Positions 27,366 to 36,057 of a stretch of DNA of 64,000 nt are shown here, piece after piece. Each line of letters begins with the position of its first letter. The first letter of the stretch is position 1. The notes below the pieces were generated by a model that was given only the letters and a program-made list of their open reading frames with translations, made no database searches and was not told the DNA's origin. Made by a program: the position numbers and the translations under genes. This DNA comes from Aquamicrobium sp. LC103 (GTDB lineage: Bacteria; Pseudomonadota; Alphaproteobacteria; Rhizobiales; Rhizobiaceae): positions 110,250 to 174,249 of the forward strand of contig NZ_LBCQ02000016.1 in assembly GCF_001014615.2 (NCBI RefSeq), in the 5' to 3' direction.

Positions 27366-28628
27366 ATGCTCGCCGTTCTTGCCGCGCCGTTCGCGCTGAC
27401 CTTCCGCCTCCTCTCCCGCTTTTGGCCGCAGCTCATTGCGATCCTGGTGGCGGGCAATCTGGCGCACGGGCTTCTCATGTCCTTCGCCGCGAGGATGGCC
27501 TTCGTCCATCAGATGGCGGGGCTTGCCCTTCTGACCCTGGTCGCGCTCGTGCAGCTCGTCATGACGGTCGCGATGTTCCAGGTGCTGCTCCCGGGGCTGC
27601 CAGGCATCCGCGCGGCGCAGGCGGAAGCGGCGGACGGCGGCGAAACAGGCGGCTCCGCGTTCGCCTCCATGGTGACGATCGCGCTCCTGCCGTTCTTCGC
27701 CTATTACGCGGCATGGGGGTTCCTCGGGGACACAGTGCGGCAATATTCGCGCGTCGTGCTCGACATGGTGCCTTTCGGCGAGCGCATGGTCGTGCTCGAT
27801 TTCCTCGATTCCCGCTGGCTGTTCCTGTCGGTGGCGATCTCCTGGGCGATCAGGCGGCTCGCCAAGATGGCTCAGACACGCTCCACGTCTCCGTTCTGGC
27901 AAATCGTCGTCGTCATCTGCGAGACCAACTGGATCTTCGTCGGTCTCTACGTGATCAGCCGCTGGAAGGACCAATGGCTCGCCTGGGTGATGAGCCGCGA
28001 GTTCTGGAACTACTTCCAGGTGATGAGCGAGGGCTTGGTGTCCTCCGCCCATGCTGCCGCGACGATGGTGCCGGTCGAGATATCCTCGATCAGCCTGGTG
28101 ACGACCTTGAACAATCTCTTCTGGTACATGATGCTGCCGGTGATCTGGCTGGTGATGACGGCGCTGATCTATGGCTACGACGTGCGCGACGACAACGAAC
28201 TGAGGCGGATACATCGTCGTGTCGAGCAATTTGGCGAGCGCTACAAGGCGGTGCCGAAGTTCCTGCGCGACTTCGTCGAGCATTTCATCAACGGCTACCG
28301 CTCGCGTTACCTTCCGATCGCCAACGGCGTGCGCATCACGCTCAGTTCGGGCGTGCTGCTGATCGCGGCGCTGATCGTGGGCTATCGCTTCATCGACTGG
28401 GCGGCGGCATGGCTCTGGCTCGGCTCGACGCGCCTGATCGGGCCGCACGAACTCGACACGTGGCAAGTCCTTGCCAAAGGTGTGTCGCTGCTCTTCGGCA
28501 GTCCTTTCCAGGATTCCTCGACAGGAATTCTGATAGAGCCCGTACGGATCTGTTTTCTGGCGGCCGTGCTGGAATCGGCATTTTCGCTGCCGAAGCGGGT
28601 GACGGTGGCCCAGCCCGCCGGCGAATAG
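27366..28628 (+). CDS. Multi-pass membrane protein of unknown function
   Basis: 420 residues with about eight hydrophobic segments (near residues 5-45, 50-75, 100-120, 145-165, 175-200, 255-275, 340-360 and 375-395). A charged cytoplasmic-looking stretch (about 280-325: DVRDDNELRRIHRR, KFLRDFVEHFINGYRSR) lies between membrane segments. I recognise no catalytic motif. The gene ends one base before the stop of the convergent gene, leaving no room for a terminator. It faces three genes for single-pass membrane-anchored proteins, which suggests a shared envelope function, but nothing in sequence proves it. Start 27366 is the first ATG of the frame with hydrophobic residues directly after it. Confidence 0.7.
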   Translation: MLAVLAAPFALTFRLLSRFWPQLIAILVAGNLAHGLLMSFAARMAFVHQMAGLALLTLVALVQLVMTVAMFQVLLPGLPGIRAAQAEAADGGETGGSAFASMVTIALLPFFAYYAAWGFLGDTVRQYSRVVLDMVPFGERMVVLDFLDSRWLFLSVAISWAIRRLAKMAQTRSTSPFWQIVVVICETNWIFVGLYVISRWKDQWLAWVMSREFWNYFQVMSEGLVSSAHAAATMVPVEISSISLVTTLNNLFWYMMLPVIWLVMTALIYGYDVRDDNELRRIHRRVEQFGERYKAVPKFLRDFVEHFINGYRSRYLPIANGVRITLSSGVLLIAALIVGYRFIDWAAAWLWLGSTRLIGPHELDTWQVLAKGVSLLFGSPFQDSSTGILIEPVRICFLAAVLESAFSLPKRVTVAQPAGE

Positions 28629-29216
28629 TCAGCCGGAGGGGCGCAGGTAGCGAAGATAATAGGGCCGTTCGCTGCCGAGGCCGAGCGTCGGCCGGATGGT
28701 GGCGACCGCATCTTCCGGCACGAGGAATGCTTCCCTGATCTTGAGCGTGTCGCCGGTCTTGGCGCCTGAAAAAACCGCGGAGTTGCAGGTCATCTGCTCA
28801 TCGGAGGAAGGCAGCAGTCGGACGCTGGTCGGGAGCCACGAGCGGCCGCCGGCATCGACCAATGTTATCCTGCAGCCCATCCAAAGGCGCTCCAGGTCAG
28901 GATCGCCCACCTTTACCGTATAATCGACGAAGATGGGAACCGCGCCTTCGGGCAGGCGCAGGGAGCTCGTGTCGTTCAGCGTCGACATCGCCTCCAGACG
29001 CCAGTCGCTGCCGCCGAAGGTCACGTCGGTTCCGACCTTCGCGTCGCGGGCGATGAGATCGTTGCCGCGTAGCAGGAGGGAGACCTGATCGTAGCCTGAG
29101 AACGCAATCGCCGCCGGCAGCAAGATCGTCAGCGCCCAGAGCGAGCGACGGCGCCATTTTTTCTCGGCGGCACCCGTCTCGACCACGCCATGCTGCAACG
29201 TCTCAGCCGCGCTCAT
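28629..29216 (-). CDS. Membrane-anchored protein of unknown function (C)
   Basis: 195 residues: a short cytoplasmic N-terminus with KKWRRRSLW, one membrane helix (about 27-48), then a beta-rich exported domain. The pattern VPIFVDYTVKVGDPDLERLW followed by WLPTS, and a later Cys pair (CRITL and CNSAV) that could form a disulfide, fit a DUF4352-like immunoglobulin-type domain; I am not certain of that family. It overlaps the preceding gene by 14 bases. Third in a row of three similar-architecture genes. Confidence 0.65.
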   Translation of the reverse strand: MSAAETLQHGVVETGAAEKKWRRRSLWALTILLPAAIAFSGYDQVSLLLRGNDLIARDAKVGTDVTFGGSDWRLEAMSTLNDTSSLRLPEGAVPIFVDYTVKVGDPDLERLWMGCRITLVDAGGRSWLPTSVRLLPSSDEQMTCNSAVFSGAKTGDTLKIREAFLVPEDAVATIRPTLGLGSERPYYLRYLRPSG

Positions 29217-29805
29217 CGCTTCTTCCCTGTACCGGGCGATTCATGTCGTAGACGGGTATCACTGTTTCAGGCGTCCCGTCCGGCTTCAGATCCAGTTGGT
29301 CGAGCGCGACGCGCGCCTCGGAGTCCAGCGCGAAATAGGACCTGTTGGAAACGAGCAGGGTGGCGCCGTTCACCTGCGAGGGCGGAATCTCGAACACGAA
29401 ACGCCCGCGCGCCGGCAGACCGGGCTCGACGGCGAGCGGAGGAAGGCCGGTCGCGTTGGAAAGACGTTTGGTGTGGTTATAGCGCAGTCCCGTCGGCCCC
29501 TGCCAGGTGGCCGAGCCGACGGTCGTGGAGGTCGTGCTCGCGCCCAGGCCAGTGGTGATAATCGCCCACAGGCCGCTCGTCGTCAGCGTTTTCTCCTCGC
29601 CGAACTCCTTGATGGCAAGTTCGTTCGCAAACTCCACCTTCTCGATCGTCACGTCGAAGAGCCGCGCCTCGACGTTTTCGCCCATGCTTCCATGGACGGG
29701 GATGGGGCCGATCAGGTCGGCATAGCGCGGCTTGGAGATCTGCATGCCGTAGCAGACAAGCGCGGCAAGCCCGATTATGCCGAGATTGGCGATGCGCCGC
29801 ATCAT
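29203..29805 (-). CDS. Membrane-anchored protein of unknown function (B)
   Basis: 200 residues with an N-terminal membrane helix (about residues 5-22) ending before QISKPRYADLIGPIPV, then a beta-rich exported domain with a Ser/Thr-rich loop (GLGASTTSTTVGSATW). No enzyme motif seen. It overlaps the upstream gene by four bases and the downstream gene by 14, so the three are translated as a unit. Confidence 0.65.
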   Translation of the reverse strand: MMRRIANLGIIGLAALVCYGMQISKPRYADLIGPIPVHGSMGENVEARLFDVTIEKVEFANELAIKEFGEEKTLTTSGLWAIITTGLGASTTSTTVGSATWQGPTGLRYNHTKRLSNATGLPPLAVEPGLPARGRFVFEIPPSQVNGATLLVSNRSYFALDSEARVALDQLDLKPDGTPETVIPVYDMNRPVQGRSDERG

Positions 29806-30410
29806 GAGGCCGTCTCCGTTTCGACCGGCACGGTGACGCGGCCCAGCACATGCTCGTTGAACCAGCCGGGCGTGCCGTAGAGATTGTCGATCGGCTTGTA
29901 GATCTTCGATCTGATGGTGAGTGGCAGGCGGTCTGGCAGGTCGACCGTGTCCGGCACCATCCAGATATACGCGATGCGCTCTGTCATGCCGGGGTGAAGC
30001 TCCGGTGTCAGGTGCGGGTCACGCGTCAGGGCGACGAAGGACGCTTTGTCGGCCGAGATCGCCGGGTCGAGCGTGATCAGCGAGTGATAATCGCCGGTGG
30101 AGCTGGCGGTTCGGTTGGTCATCTCGGCCTCCACGACCAGGGCGCGGGTTCCTTCCGTGACGGGCATTCCGAATATGCGCTGATCGGTGACGACGAATGC
30201 GCGCAGCGGCACGACGATCCATTGACCGGTCTCGATCGGCTCGCCGCTGTCGAAGCTGGGAATTTCCGGTTCTTCCAGGGCTCCGAACGCCCCGAGCATT
30301 CCGGCCACCAATATCGCGGCGATCGTACCGGCGCCGATGGTGAACCAGGTCTTCATCCTGCTGCGAAAGGTGTCGAACATGGATCGCGTCCCGCTCTCCG
30401 AATCCATCAC
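29802..30410 (-). CDS. Membrane-anchored protein of unknown function (A)
   Basis: 202 residues. A membrane helix at about 23-43 (WFTIGAGTIAAILVAGMLGAF) is followed by a beta-rich exported domain with IVVPLRAFVVTDQRIFG and GTRALVVEAEMTNRT, the strand pattern seen in DUF4352-like domains. A conserved-looking aromatic patch (YIWMVP, GTPGWFNEHVLGRV) lies near the end. First gene of the overlapping trio; 76 bases separate it from the LysR-TrpD2 fusion gene upstream on the same strand. Alternative start at residue 11 (MFDTF) is possible. Confidence 0.65.
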   Translation of the reverse strand: MMDSESGTRSMFDTFRSRMKTWFTIGAGTIAAILVAGMLGAFGALEEPEIPSFDSGEPIETGQWIVVPLRAFVVTDQRIFGMPVTEGTRALVVEAEMTNRTASSTGDYHSLITLDPAISADKASFVALTRDPHLTPELHPGMTERIAYIWMVPDTVDLPDRLPLTIRSKIYKPIDNLYGTPGWFNEHVLGRVTVPVETETAS

Positions 30411-30486
30411 CGCCCCGCGGGTCCAGTCTAGGTGCTAAATCGACAAGATGGAACCAGGAGTTGCCGCCAACTTCCGCGAGCAACCG

Positions 30487-31983
30487 CTATCCCGCCTTCA
30501 TCGTCCGTCCGGTCCAGGCTTTCGAGGCGCGTCCATGCGCTTCCTCATAGGGCAGTTCGGATCCGTCGATCGCCATGAAGCCCAGCGCGGCCGTTGCAAC
30601 GATCGTTGCGGTCGCGCGCTCGTCCCGAACGGCGCCGGTCCACACCCCATGCCAATACTCCAGGCTTGAAAAGCCGGTCCGGCTGCCGCTTCTCACCCTG
30701 GATTCCTGGATCGCCGGCACCACGACGTCCCGCGGTTCGTTACCCGTCAGACAGGCCAGGCGCATGGCGCGAAACGGCGTAGCCTGCGCAACGTCGCGAT
30801 TGGTCGTCACCGCCATCAGGCGCGGCCATCCGAGCATCGCGGCTGCGTCGCGATGCAAATGGCGCGAGGACGCCGTCGCCACTCCCAGCAGACTCGCCGG
30901 CGCGCCGAGCGGGTTGATGAGGTGCACGAGCAGGTTGAGGGGCGATCGCATCTCGAAAAGGCTGTAAAGGCCCACGAGCGCCTGCAGTTGCGGGTCGATA
31001 GCGGAGAGCGGCAGGAAGGCGATGGTCTGGCTTCGAAGCGTCTCGCGCGCCTCCTCCATGGAAAGGCATTGCGGAATGCCGGCAAGGCCTAGCGCGGTCG
31101 AGACCTGGCCCATGCCATGCCCGAAGCCGTGCAGCAGCACCCTGTGCCCGGCCTGAGCGACGAGCCGCGCGGCCAGAAGGAACCATGGCGGACTCGACAT
31201 TCTCGGCGACAGATAGGCCGGCCAGTCGAGGTCGACCGCGCCCGAGCCCAAGGGCAGCGCGCCGGCATGACGGCGGGAAGACGCAACGAGGCCGGCCAGT
31301 TCGTCGGCGGTTATGCCGCGATAGTGCATCGCCACGAGCAGCGCGCCGATCTGCGTCGGATCGGCTTCGCCCTCGAGAATGATGCGAAATGCATCCTCGG
31401 CCTCGTCGGTGGTCAGCGGACGCGATCGGCCCGCGCCGGCACCAATGGTCGCGATGTGCCGGGCGAGCCTGTGCTTGGGCTCGGCATTTTCGTCTATCGC
31501 GGCCAGTCTTCGGGCGAAATCCTCCGGCAGCGGCTGGCCTTCGAGCAGGACGGTCGGCCGCATCGCCAGCGGCGGCGCCTGAAGGATGGGCCGGCGCGCC
31601 TCCTCCGGCCCGAAGCCGGCGCCTTGCTCTGGCTCGGCACGAATATTCGAAGGATCGATCAGCGCTTCCGCTTCCGCTGAAAGGGCGCGCAGCCTTTGCC
31701 GCAGCTTTTCGGCCAGCGGCGTCGGCAGCATGCCCTTGCCGGTGCGTATCACGATCGGATCGTCGTAGATCGCGCGAATCTGGCTGAGCAGTCGGCTCAT
31801 CGCCGGCGCGCCGAGATCGAGCCGGGCAGCCGCCTGGGAGACGCTGCCTTCCACCAGCAGGGCATCGAGCGCGACGAGCAGCCTGAGCCGCGCCAGCGGA
31901 GAGGTCGGCAGGTCGGCGGCGTCCGCGAGATCTTCCGATTTCCGTTTCTTTTCCGACGAAGCGCGCGCGTTGGTCTTCACCAT
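30487..31983 (-). CDS. Fusion: LysR-type HTH domain + TrpD2/YbiB-like glycosyltransferase-3 fold
   Basis: 498 residues. Residues about 28-100 are a textbook LysR-type DNA-binding domain (GSVSQAAARLDLGAPAMSRLL, then DPIVIRTGKGMLPTPLAEKL). Instead of the LysR effector domain, the rest matches an anthranilate-phosphoribosyltransferase fold: a GT3 N-terminal helical bundle (about 165-235, LTTDEAEDAFRIILEGEADP) and the GT3 domain (about 240-480). The PRPP-binding GTGGD loop is not visible; FGHGMGQVS lies near its place. This resembles the TrpD2/YbiB group, which binds nucleic acid rather than making phosphoribosyl-anthranilate. It is divergent from a TonB siderophore receptor, with a LysR-type box between them. 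Probably a regulator of iron uptake; the ligand could be a nucleotide. Confidence 0.75.
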   Translation of the reverse strand: MVKTNARASSEKKRKSEDLADAADLPTSPLARLRLLVALDALLVEGSVSQAAARLDLGAPAMSRLLSQIRAIYDDPIVIRTGKGMLPTPLAEKLRQRLRALSAEAEALIDPSNIRAEPEQGAGFGPEEARRPILQAPPLAMRPTVLLEGQPLPEDFARRLAAIDENAEPKHRLARHIATIGAGAGRSRPLTTDEAEDAFRIILEGEADPTQIGALLVAMHYRGITADELAGLVASSRRHAGALPLGSGAVDLDWPAYLSPRMSSPPWFLLAARLVAQAGHRVLLHGFGHGMGQVSTALGLAGIPQCLSMEEARETLRSQTIAFLPLSAIDPQLQALVGLYSLFEMRSPLNLLVHLINPLGAPASLLGVATASSRHLHRDAAAMLGWPRLMAVTTNRDVAQATPFRAMRLACLTGNEPRDVVVPAIQESRVRSGSRTGFSSLEYWHGVWTGAVRDERATATIVATAALGFMAIDGSELPYEEAHGRASKAWTGRTMKAG

Positions 31984-32033
31984 GCCCTCTCAAGTCGCGT
32001 GCCTTCCCGTCTTCGGGCGGGAGCAAATTGCGT

Positions 32034-32050
32034 TTTCCTGAATTTGGAAA
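32034..32050. promoter_or_regulatory. LysR-type T-N11-A box between fusion regulator and TonB receptor
   Basis: TTTCC-N7-GGAAA contains a T-N11-A dyad (T at 32036, A at 32048). It lies 51 bases upstream of the fusion-protein start and about 83 upstream of the receptor start, the usual place for a divergently acting LysR regulator. Confidence 0.45.
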
Positions 32051-32132
32051 TGCTCTGAAACATCGCGGTTGATTCACCTGCAGTCGAATTTAATAGGAGT
32101 GCCGAAGTCAAGTTTAAACGGGGGCGAAAGTG

Positions 32133-34211
32133 ATGACAATGAACGATGCGGCTCTGCGGTCGGGGGCGGGATATATCGCGTCGACGCGAAAAATGCTCCT
32201 CGGCGGCACCTGCGTTGCCATCCTGTTCGCCGCGCCGGCTATAGCCCAGGACGCAATCGAAGAGGAAGCGGTCACAAGCGCGGAAGTCATGCAGCTCGAA
32301 ACGCTGGTCGTTACCGCTTCCTCGGTTGCCACGGATATCCGCAACGCGCCGGCAAGCATCTCGGTCATCGATAGAACCAGCCTCGAACAAAGGGCCGTAA
32401 CCGACCTTTCCGAGGCCATCCGTACCGCTCCGGGCGTAAATGTCGGCTTCGGTTCGAGCGGCACGCGAGGCATCAGCATTCGCGGTTTGGGCTCCGGCTA
32501 TTCGCTGATTCTGGTGGACGGCAAGCGCGTGAATGCCGGGCTGACCACGCTGCGGCATTACAATGGCGACCTGGACTGGGTTCCGATGGAAGCCATCGAG
32601 CGCATCGAGGTTGTGCGTGGTCCGATGTCGACACTCTACGGTTCCGACGCGCTCGGCGGTGTCATCAACATCATCACCAAGAAGAGCAGCGAGCGATGGA
32701 CCGGGTCGCTGACCACCGAATTCCTCCAGCCCGAAAGCAAGGCGACCGGCAGCACCAAGCGGCTCAATGCCTATGTCAGCGGACCGCTTATCCAAGACAC
32801 GCTCAACTTCACGGCTTTCGGCAACATCAGCAAAAAGAACCCGGACGACCCGACATTCTCGGATGATATCCAGACGCCGCGCGGCACCGAGGACTTCGAC
32901 CTCACCGGCCGGTTCACCTGGACTCCCACCGACAATCAGGTGATTGATTTCGAGCTTTCCCATGGCCAGGAAAAATACGACCCCTACGTCGCTCCCGGCG
33001 AAGAGCCCGCCACGCCGACGACGATCAAACGCACGACGGCGTCGGTGCGCCATGTGGGCGAGTGGGACTTTGGTACGTCCACCATCACCGCTTTCATGGA
33101 AAACGCAAAGAACGAGCACGAAATTACCGATAGACAAGGCAATGTGCTCGGCGACGGCATAACCGTCCGCAACTACACGCTGGACGGCAAGCTGGCCATG
33201 CCGCTCGAATTTCTGTGGCAGCAGAACCTGACGATCGGCGGCGAGGTGCGGTATGAAGAACTCGACGATCCCGAGAATCTGGGCAAGGATAATTCCGTCA
33301 TCGGCACGAGCGGCTCGCCCGTTACGGATGCCTGGACCGCGGCTCTGTTCGCGGAGGATCAGATCGAATTTCGCGACGATTTCCGGATGACCGCCGGGCT
33401 GCGCTACGATTATCACGACCGGTTCGGATCGCATTTCAGCCCGCGCACCTATTTCATTTATGACGCCACCGAAAGCCTGTCGTTCAAGGCGGGATGGGCG
33501 CAGGCCTTCAAGGCACCCAATCTGCGCCAGCTCGACCCGAACTGGGTGCAGACCTCGCGCGGCCGCGGCTGCGGCGCGGTGGGCGGGCCGTGCGAAATGG
33601 TCGGTAATCCGGATCTCAAGCCGGAAACCAGCAACAGCTTCGAATTCGGCTTCTATTACGAGAATGCCGGCTGGCAGGGCGGCCTGACCTATTTCTACAA
33701 CGACATCAAGGACAAGATCACCTCGGCTCGGATTCCCAGCCTGGTCACGCCCGACGGCACGAAATATGTCCAGCAGATCAATGTCGATCACGCTCGCAGC
33801 CACGGCATCGAGGGCAACCTCACCATCCCGATCCATCCGGACGTCACCTGGACGAACTCCTTCACCTATCTCTTCGAGGCGAAGAATCTCGAGACCGGCA
33901 TGCCGTTGTCGGCCGATCCCGAACTGTCGCTGCACACGAACATCTCGTGGCAGATGACCGAGAAGTGGAACGTCTCGACCGCGCTCAGCTACTATGGCAA
34001 GCAGGTAGACTACACGCTCACGCCGGAGACACTGGTCGCGCAGAATGTCGATCCATATTTCGTTGCCGACGTCGCGATGCGTTACGACTTCAACGAGAAT
34101 TTTTCGACCAAGTTCGGCGTCAACAACATCTTCGATTCGCAACCGGAGACGGAGTCGAACTTCAAGGAGAACGGCAGGACCTACTTCATCTCGCTGACCG
34201 GTAGGTTCTAG
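32133..34211 (+). CDS. TonB-dependent siderophore receptor (CirA/FepA type)
   Basis: Outer-membrane receptor of 692 residues. A signal peptide ends near AIAQDA (about residue 40), followed by a TonB box (METLVVTAS region), plug domain (RNAPASISVIDRTSLE to about residue 190, with VRGPMSTLYGSDALGGVINIITKK) and a 22-strand barrel ending in the aromatic C-terminus FISLTGRF. The region GCGAVGGPCEMVGNPDLKPETS is the typical late-barrel signature with an extracellular Cys pair. ATG 32133 is preferred: GGGGG lies eight bases before. It heads the siderophore operon and should respond to iron; I did not find a TGA-N9-TCA iron box upstream. Confidence 0.93.
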   Translation: MTMNDAALRSGAGYIASTRKMLLGGTCVAILFAAPAIAQDAIEEEAVTSAEVMQLETLVVTASSVATDIRNAPASISVIDRTSLEQRAVTDLSEAIRTAPGVNVGFGSSGTRGISIRGLGSGYSLILVDGKRVNAGLTTLRHYNGDLDWVPMEAIERIEVVRGPMSTLYGSDALGGVINIITKKSSERWTGSLTTEFLQPESKATGSTKRLNAYVSGPLIQDTLNFTAFGNISKKNPDDPTFSDDIQTPRGTEDFDLTGRFTWTPTDNQVIDFELSHGQEKYDPYVAPGEEPATPTTIKRTTASVRHVGEWDFGTSTITAFMENAKNEHEITDRQGNVLGDGITVRNYTLDGKLAMPLEFLWQQNLTIGGEVRYEELDDPENLGKDNSVIGTSGSPVTDAWTAALFAEDQIEFRDDFRMTAGLRYDYHDRFGSHFSPRTYFIYDATESLSFKAGWAQAFKAPNLRQLDPNWVQTSRGRGCGAVGGPCEMVGNPDLKPETSNSFEFGFYYENAGWQGGLTYFYNDIKDKITSARIPSLVTPDGTKYVQQINVDHARSHGIEGNLTIPIHPDVTWTNSFTYLFEAKNLETGMPLSADPELSLHTNISWQMTEKWNVSTALSYYGKQVDYTLTPETLVAQNVDPYFVADVAMRYDFNENFSTKFGVNNIFDSQPETESNFKENGRTYFISLTGRF

Positions 34212-34251
34212 GACACCGGCCGGCACGGCGGAAGAAAACGGAGAAATGCAA

Positions 34252-35019
34252 ATGGCGGAACCTTCGACCAGGGATGATGCGAAACCTGCCGCGCCGTCCG
34301 GGCGCCCGCAGCTCAAGGTGTGGGCGGCGCGCGTACGCGCCTCCTCCGACGCACCGGCGAACATGCGCCGCGTCATTCTGGAAATCCCCGGCGCGGAGCA
34401 ATTCAGCTACGAGCCGGGCCAGGCCATGGTGGTGATGGTGCCGCTCGCCGACGGCACGGTCGGCCGGCGCGACTACACCATCCGCGCGCTCGACAGGGCT
34501 GCCGGCACGATTGCGATCGACATATTGAAGCATGGCGAAACGCCGGGTCCCGCATGGGCGATCGCCGCCAAGCCGGGCGACACGATCGAGATCAAGGGAC
34601 CGCGCGGCAAGACGGTGTTCAGCCCTCGGGCGGATTGGCATCTGCTGACCGGCGACGAGACCTGCATTCCCGCGATCGCGCACATCCTGGAGACGATGCC
34701 CGCCGGAACCAAGGCCCATGTCTTCATAGAGGTGGACACGCCGGCCGACGAGATAAAGCTGGAGACGCGGGCGGAGCTTTCGCTGGTCTGGCTCCATCGC
34801 AACGGCGCTCCCGCCGGGCCGGGAAACCTCATGTCCGACGCCGTGGCGGAATTCGAGCTGCCGGCGGGACGCGGGCAGGCCTACATCATCGGCGAGACCA
34901 GTAATGTGCGCAGGCAGCGCCAGGATCTCGTCGCGCGCGGCCTGTCGCGCGAGCAGATTCTCTCCGAAGGCTATTGGCGTCCGGGCCGCATCGGCGGCCA
35001 CGACCATGTCGACGACTAG
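34252..35019 (+). CDS. Siderophore-interacting protein (ViuB-type ferric reductase)
   Basis: NAD(P)H-dependent flavin reductase of 255 residues that releases iron from imported ferric siderophores in the cytoplasm. The FAD-binding domain has RRDYTIRAL near residue 81, and the NAD(P)H domain has GDETCIPAI near residue 137, GETSNVRRQRQ and the terminal EGYWRPGR. Start 34252 has GGAG eight bases upstream; ATG 34246 is too close to it. Second gene of the operon, 40 bases after the receptor. Confidence 0.9.
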   Translation: MAEPSTRDDAKPAAPSGRPQLKVWAARVRASSDAPANMRRVILEIPGAEQFSYEPGQAMVVMVPLADGTVGRRDYTIRALDRAAGTIAIDILKHGETPGPAWAIAAKPGDTIEIKGPRGKTVFSPRADWHLLTGDETCIPAIAHILETMPAGTKAHVFIEVDTPADEIKLETRAELSLVWLHRNGAPAGPGNLMSDAVAEFELPAGRGQAYIIGETSNVRRQRQDLVARGLSREQILSEGYWRPGRIGGHDHVDD

Positions 35020-35053
35020 CGCCCATTCAAGATTTTATGAAGGAATATCAACG

Positions 35054-35968
35054 ATGAAGAAGCTTCTGTTCGCAGGCATTGCGATAGCCCTGTCGCATTT
35101 CGTGCTTGCAGCGCCGGCGCAGGCCGCGACCATCACCGTGACACATGCCCAGGGCGGGACCGAGCTGCCGGAGAACCCGCGGAAGGTGCTGGTGTTCGAC
35201 CTCGCCTCGCTCGACACGCTCGATGCGCTCGGCGTCGAGGTGGGCGGCGTGCCCTCCGGCAACCTGCCGGCCTATCTCTCCAAATATGCTTCCGACGACA
35301 TCGCCAAGGTCGGTTCGCTCTTCGAGCCCGATTTCGAGGCCGTGAACGCGGCCGAGCCGGATCTCATCATCGTCGGCGGACGTTCATCGCCGAAATATGC
35401 CGAACTTTCCCGCCTCGCGCCGACAATCGACATGACTCTCGACCAGTCCGACTATCTCGGCAGCATGAAGAAGAATGTCGAGACGTTGGCGAGGATCTTC
35501 GGCAAGGAGGAGGAGGCTGCCAAGCGCCTCGCCGCGCTGGACGAGGCGGTCGCCGGGCTCAGGAAGAGCGGCGGGGAAGCAGGTAGCGTGCTGGTCATTC
35601 TCACCACCGGCGGGCGCATGAGCGCGCATGGTCCGGGCTCGCGCTTCGGCGTGGTCTATGCCGATTTCGGGCTCAAGCCGGCCGCCGAGGGACTGGACAC
35701 CGGCAATCACGGCCAGGCCATCTCGAACGAGTTCATTCTGGAAACCAATCCGGACTGGCTCTTCGTCGTCGATCGCGATGCCGCGATCGGCCGCGAAGGC
35801 CAGGCGGCACGCCAGTTGCTCGACAATGAGCTCGTCGCGCAGACCACCGCCTGGAAGAACGACCAAGTCGTCTATCTCGACCCTGCCTCCTGGTACCTCG
35901 TCGGCGGCGGGCTGACGGCGATCGGCAACAGCGTCAAGCAGATATCGGACGCCTTCGCGCGGAATTGA
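35054..35968 (+). CDS. Siderophore ABC transporter substrate-binding protein (FatB/YclQ/CeuE type)
   Basis: Periplasmic binding protein of 304 residues with a signal peptide (MKKLLFAG to about residue 24, AQA) and the mature start ATITVTHAQGGTELPENPRKVLVFDLASLDTLDALG split over the first lobe. SLFEPDFEAVNAAEPDLIIVGGR is characteristic of catecholate or mixed-type siderophore receptors, and two lobes are joined by a long helix (SMKKNVETLARIFG). Start 35054 has an AAGGA about eight bases before. A hairpin with a T-rich tail follows its stop. Confidence 0.92.
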   Translation: MKKLLFAGIAIALSHFVLAAPAQAATITVTHAQGGTELPENPRKVLVFDLASLDTLDALGVEVGGVPSGNLPAYLSKYASDDIAKVGSLFEPDFEAVNAAEPDLIIVGGRSSPKYAELSRLAPTIDMTLDQSDYLGSMKKNVETLARIFGKEEEAAKRLAALDEAVAGLRKSGGEAGSVLVILTTGGRMSAHGPGSRFGVVYADFGLKPAAEGLDTGNHGQAISNEFILETNPDWLFVVDRDAAIGREGQAARQLLDNELVAQTTAWKNDQVVYLDPASWYLVGGGLTAIGNSVKQISDAFARN

Positions 35969-35990
35969 TCCTCGCTACGACGACATTTAT

Positions 35991-36026
35991 GGTGGCCGAC
36001 CCTTCTGGGTTGGCCGCCTTGTTGTT
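35991..36026 (+). terminator. Intercistronic hairpin after the siderophore binding-protein gene
   Basis: A 12-bp stem with two G-U pairs (35991-36002 with 36007-36018) has a TTCT loop and is followed by TTGTTGTT. It lies inside the operon, 22 bases after the binding-protein stop and 32 before the first permease, so it probably acts as a partial terminator giving more binding protein than permease. Confidence 0.65.
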
Positions 36027-36057
36027 ATGAGGTGCCGAATTCGTCCGGAAGTTTCTC

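Noticed and set aside
29203..30410. Lipoprotein signal peptides in the unknown membrane trio
   Set aside because: No lipobox (L-x-x-C) follows the N-terminal hydrophobic segment of any of the three proteins; a plain membrane anchor fits better.
31984..32132. Rhizobial iron-responsive box (TGA-N9-TCA) before the TonB receptor
   Set aside because: Each TGA in this region was checked and none has TCA nine bases later. Control by the fusion regulator or another iron regulator remains open.
31977..34376. 799-codon minus-strand frame opposite the TonB receptor
   Set aside because: The receptor on the plus strand has complete plug and barrel signatures; the opposite frame has no recognisable domain.
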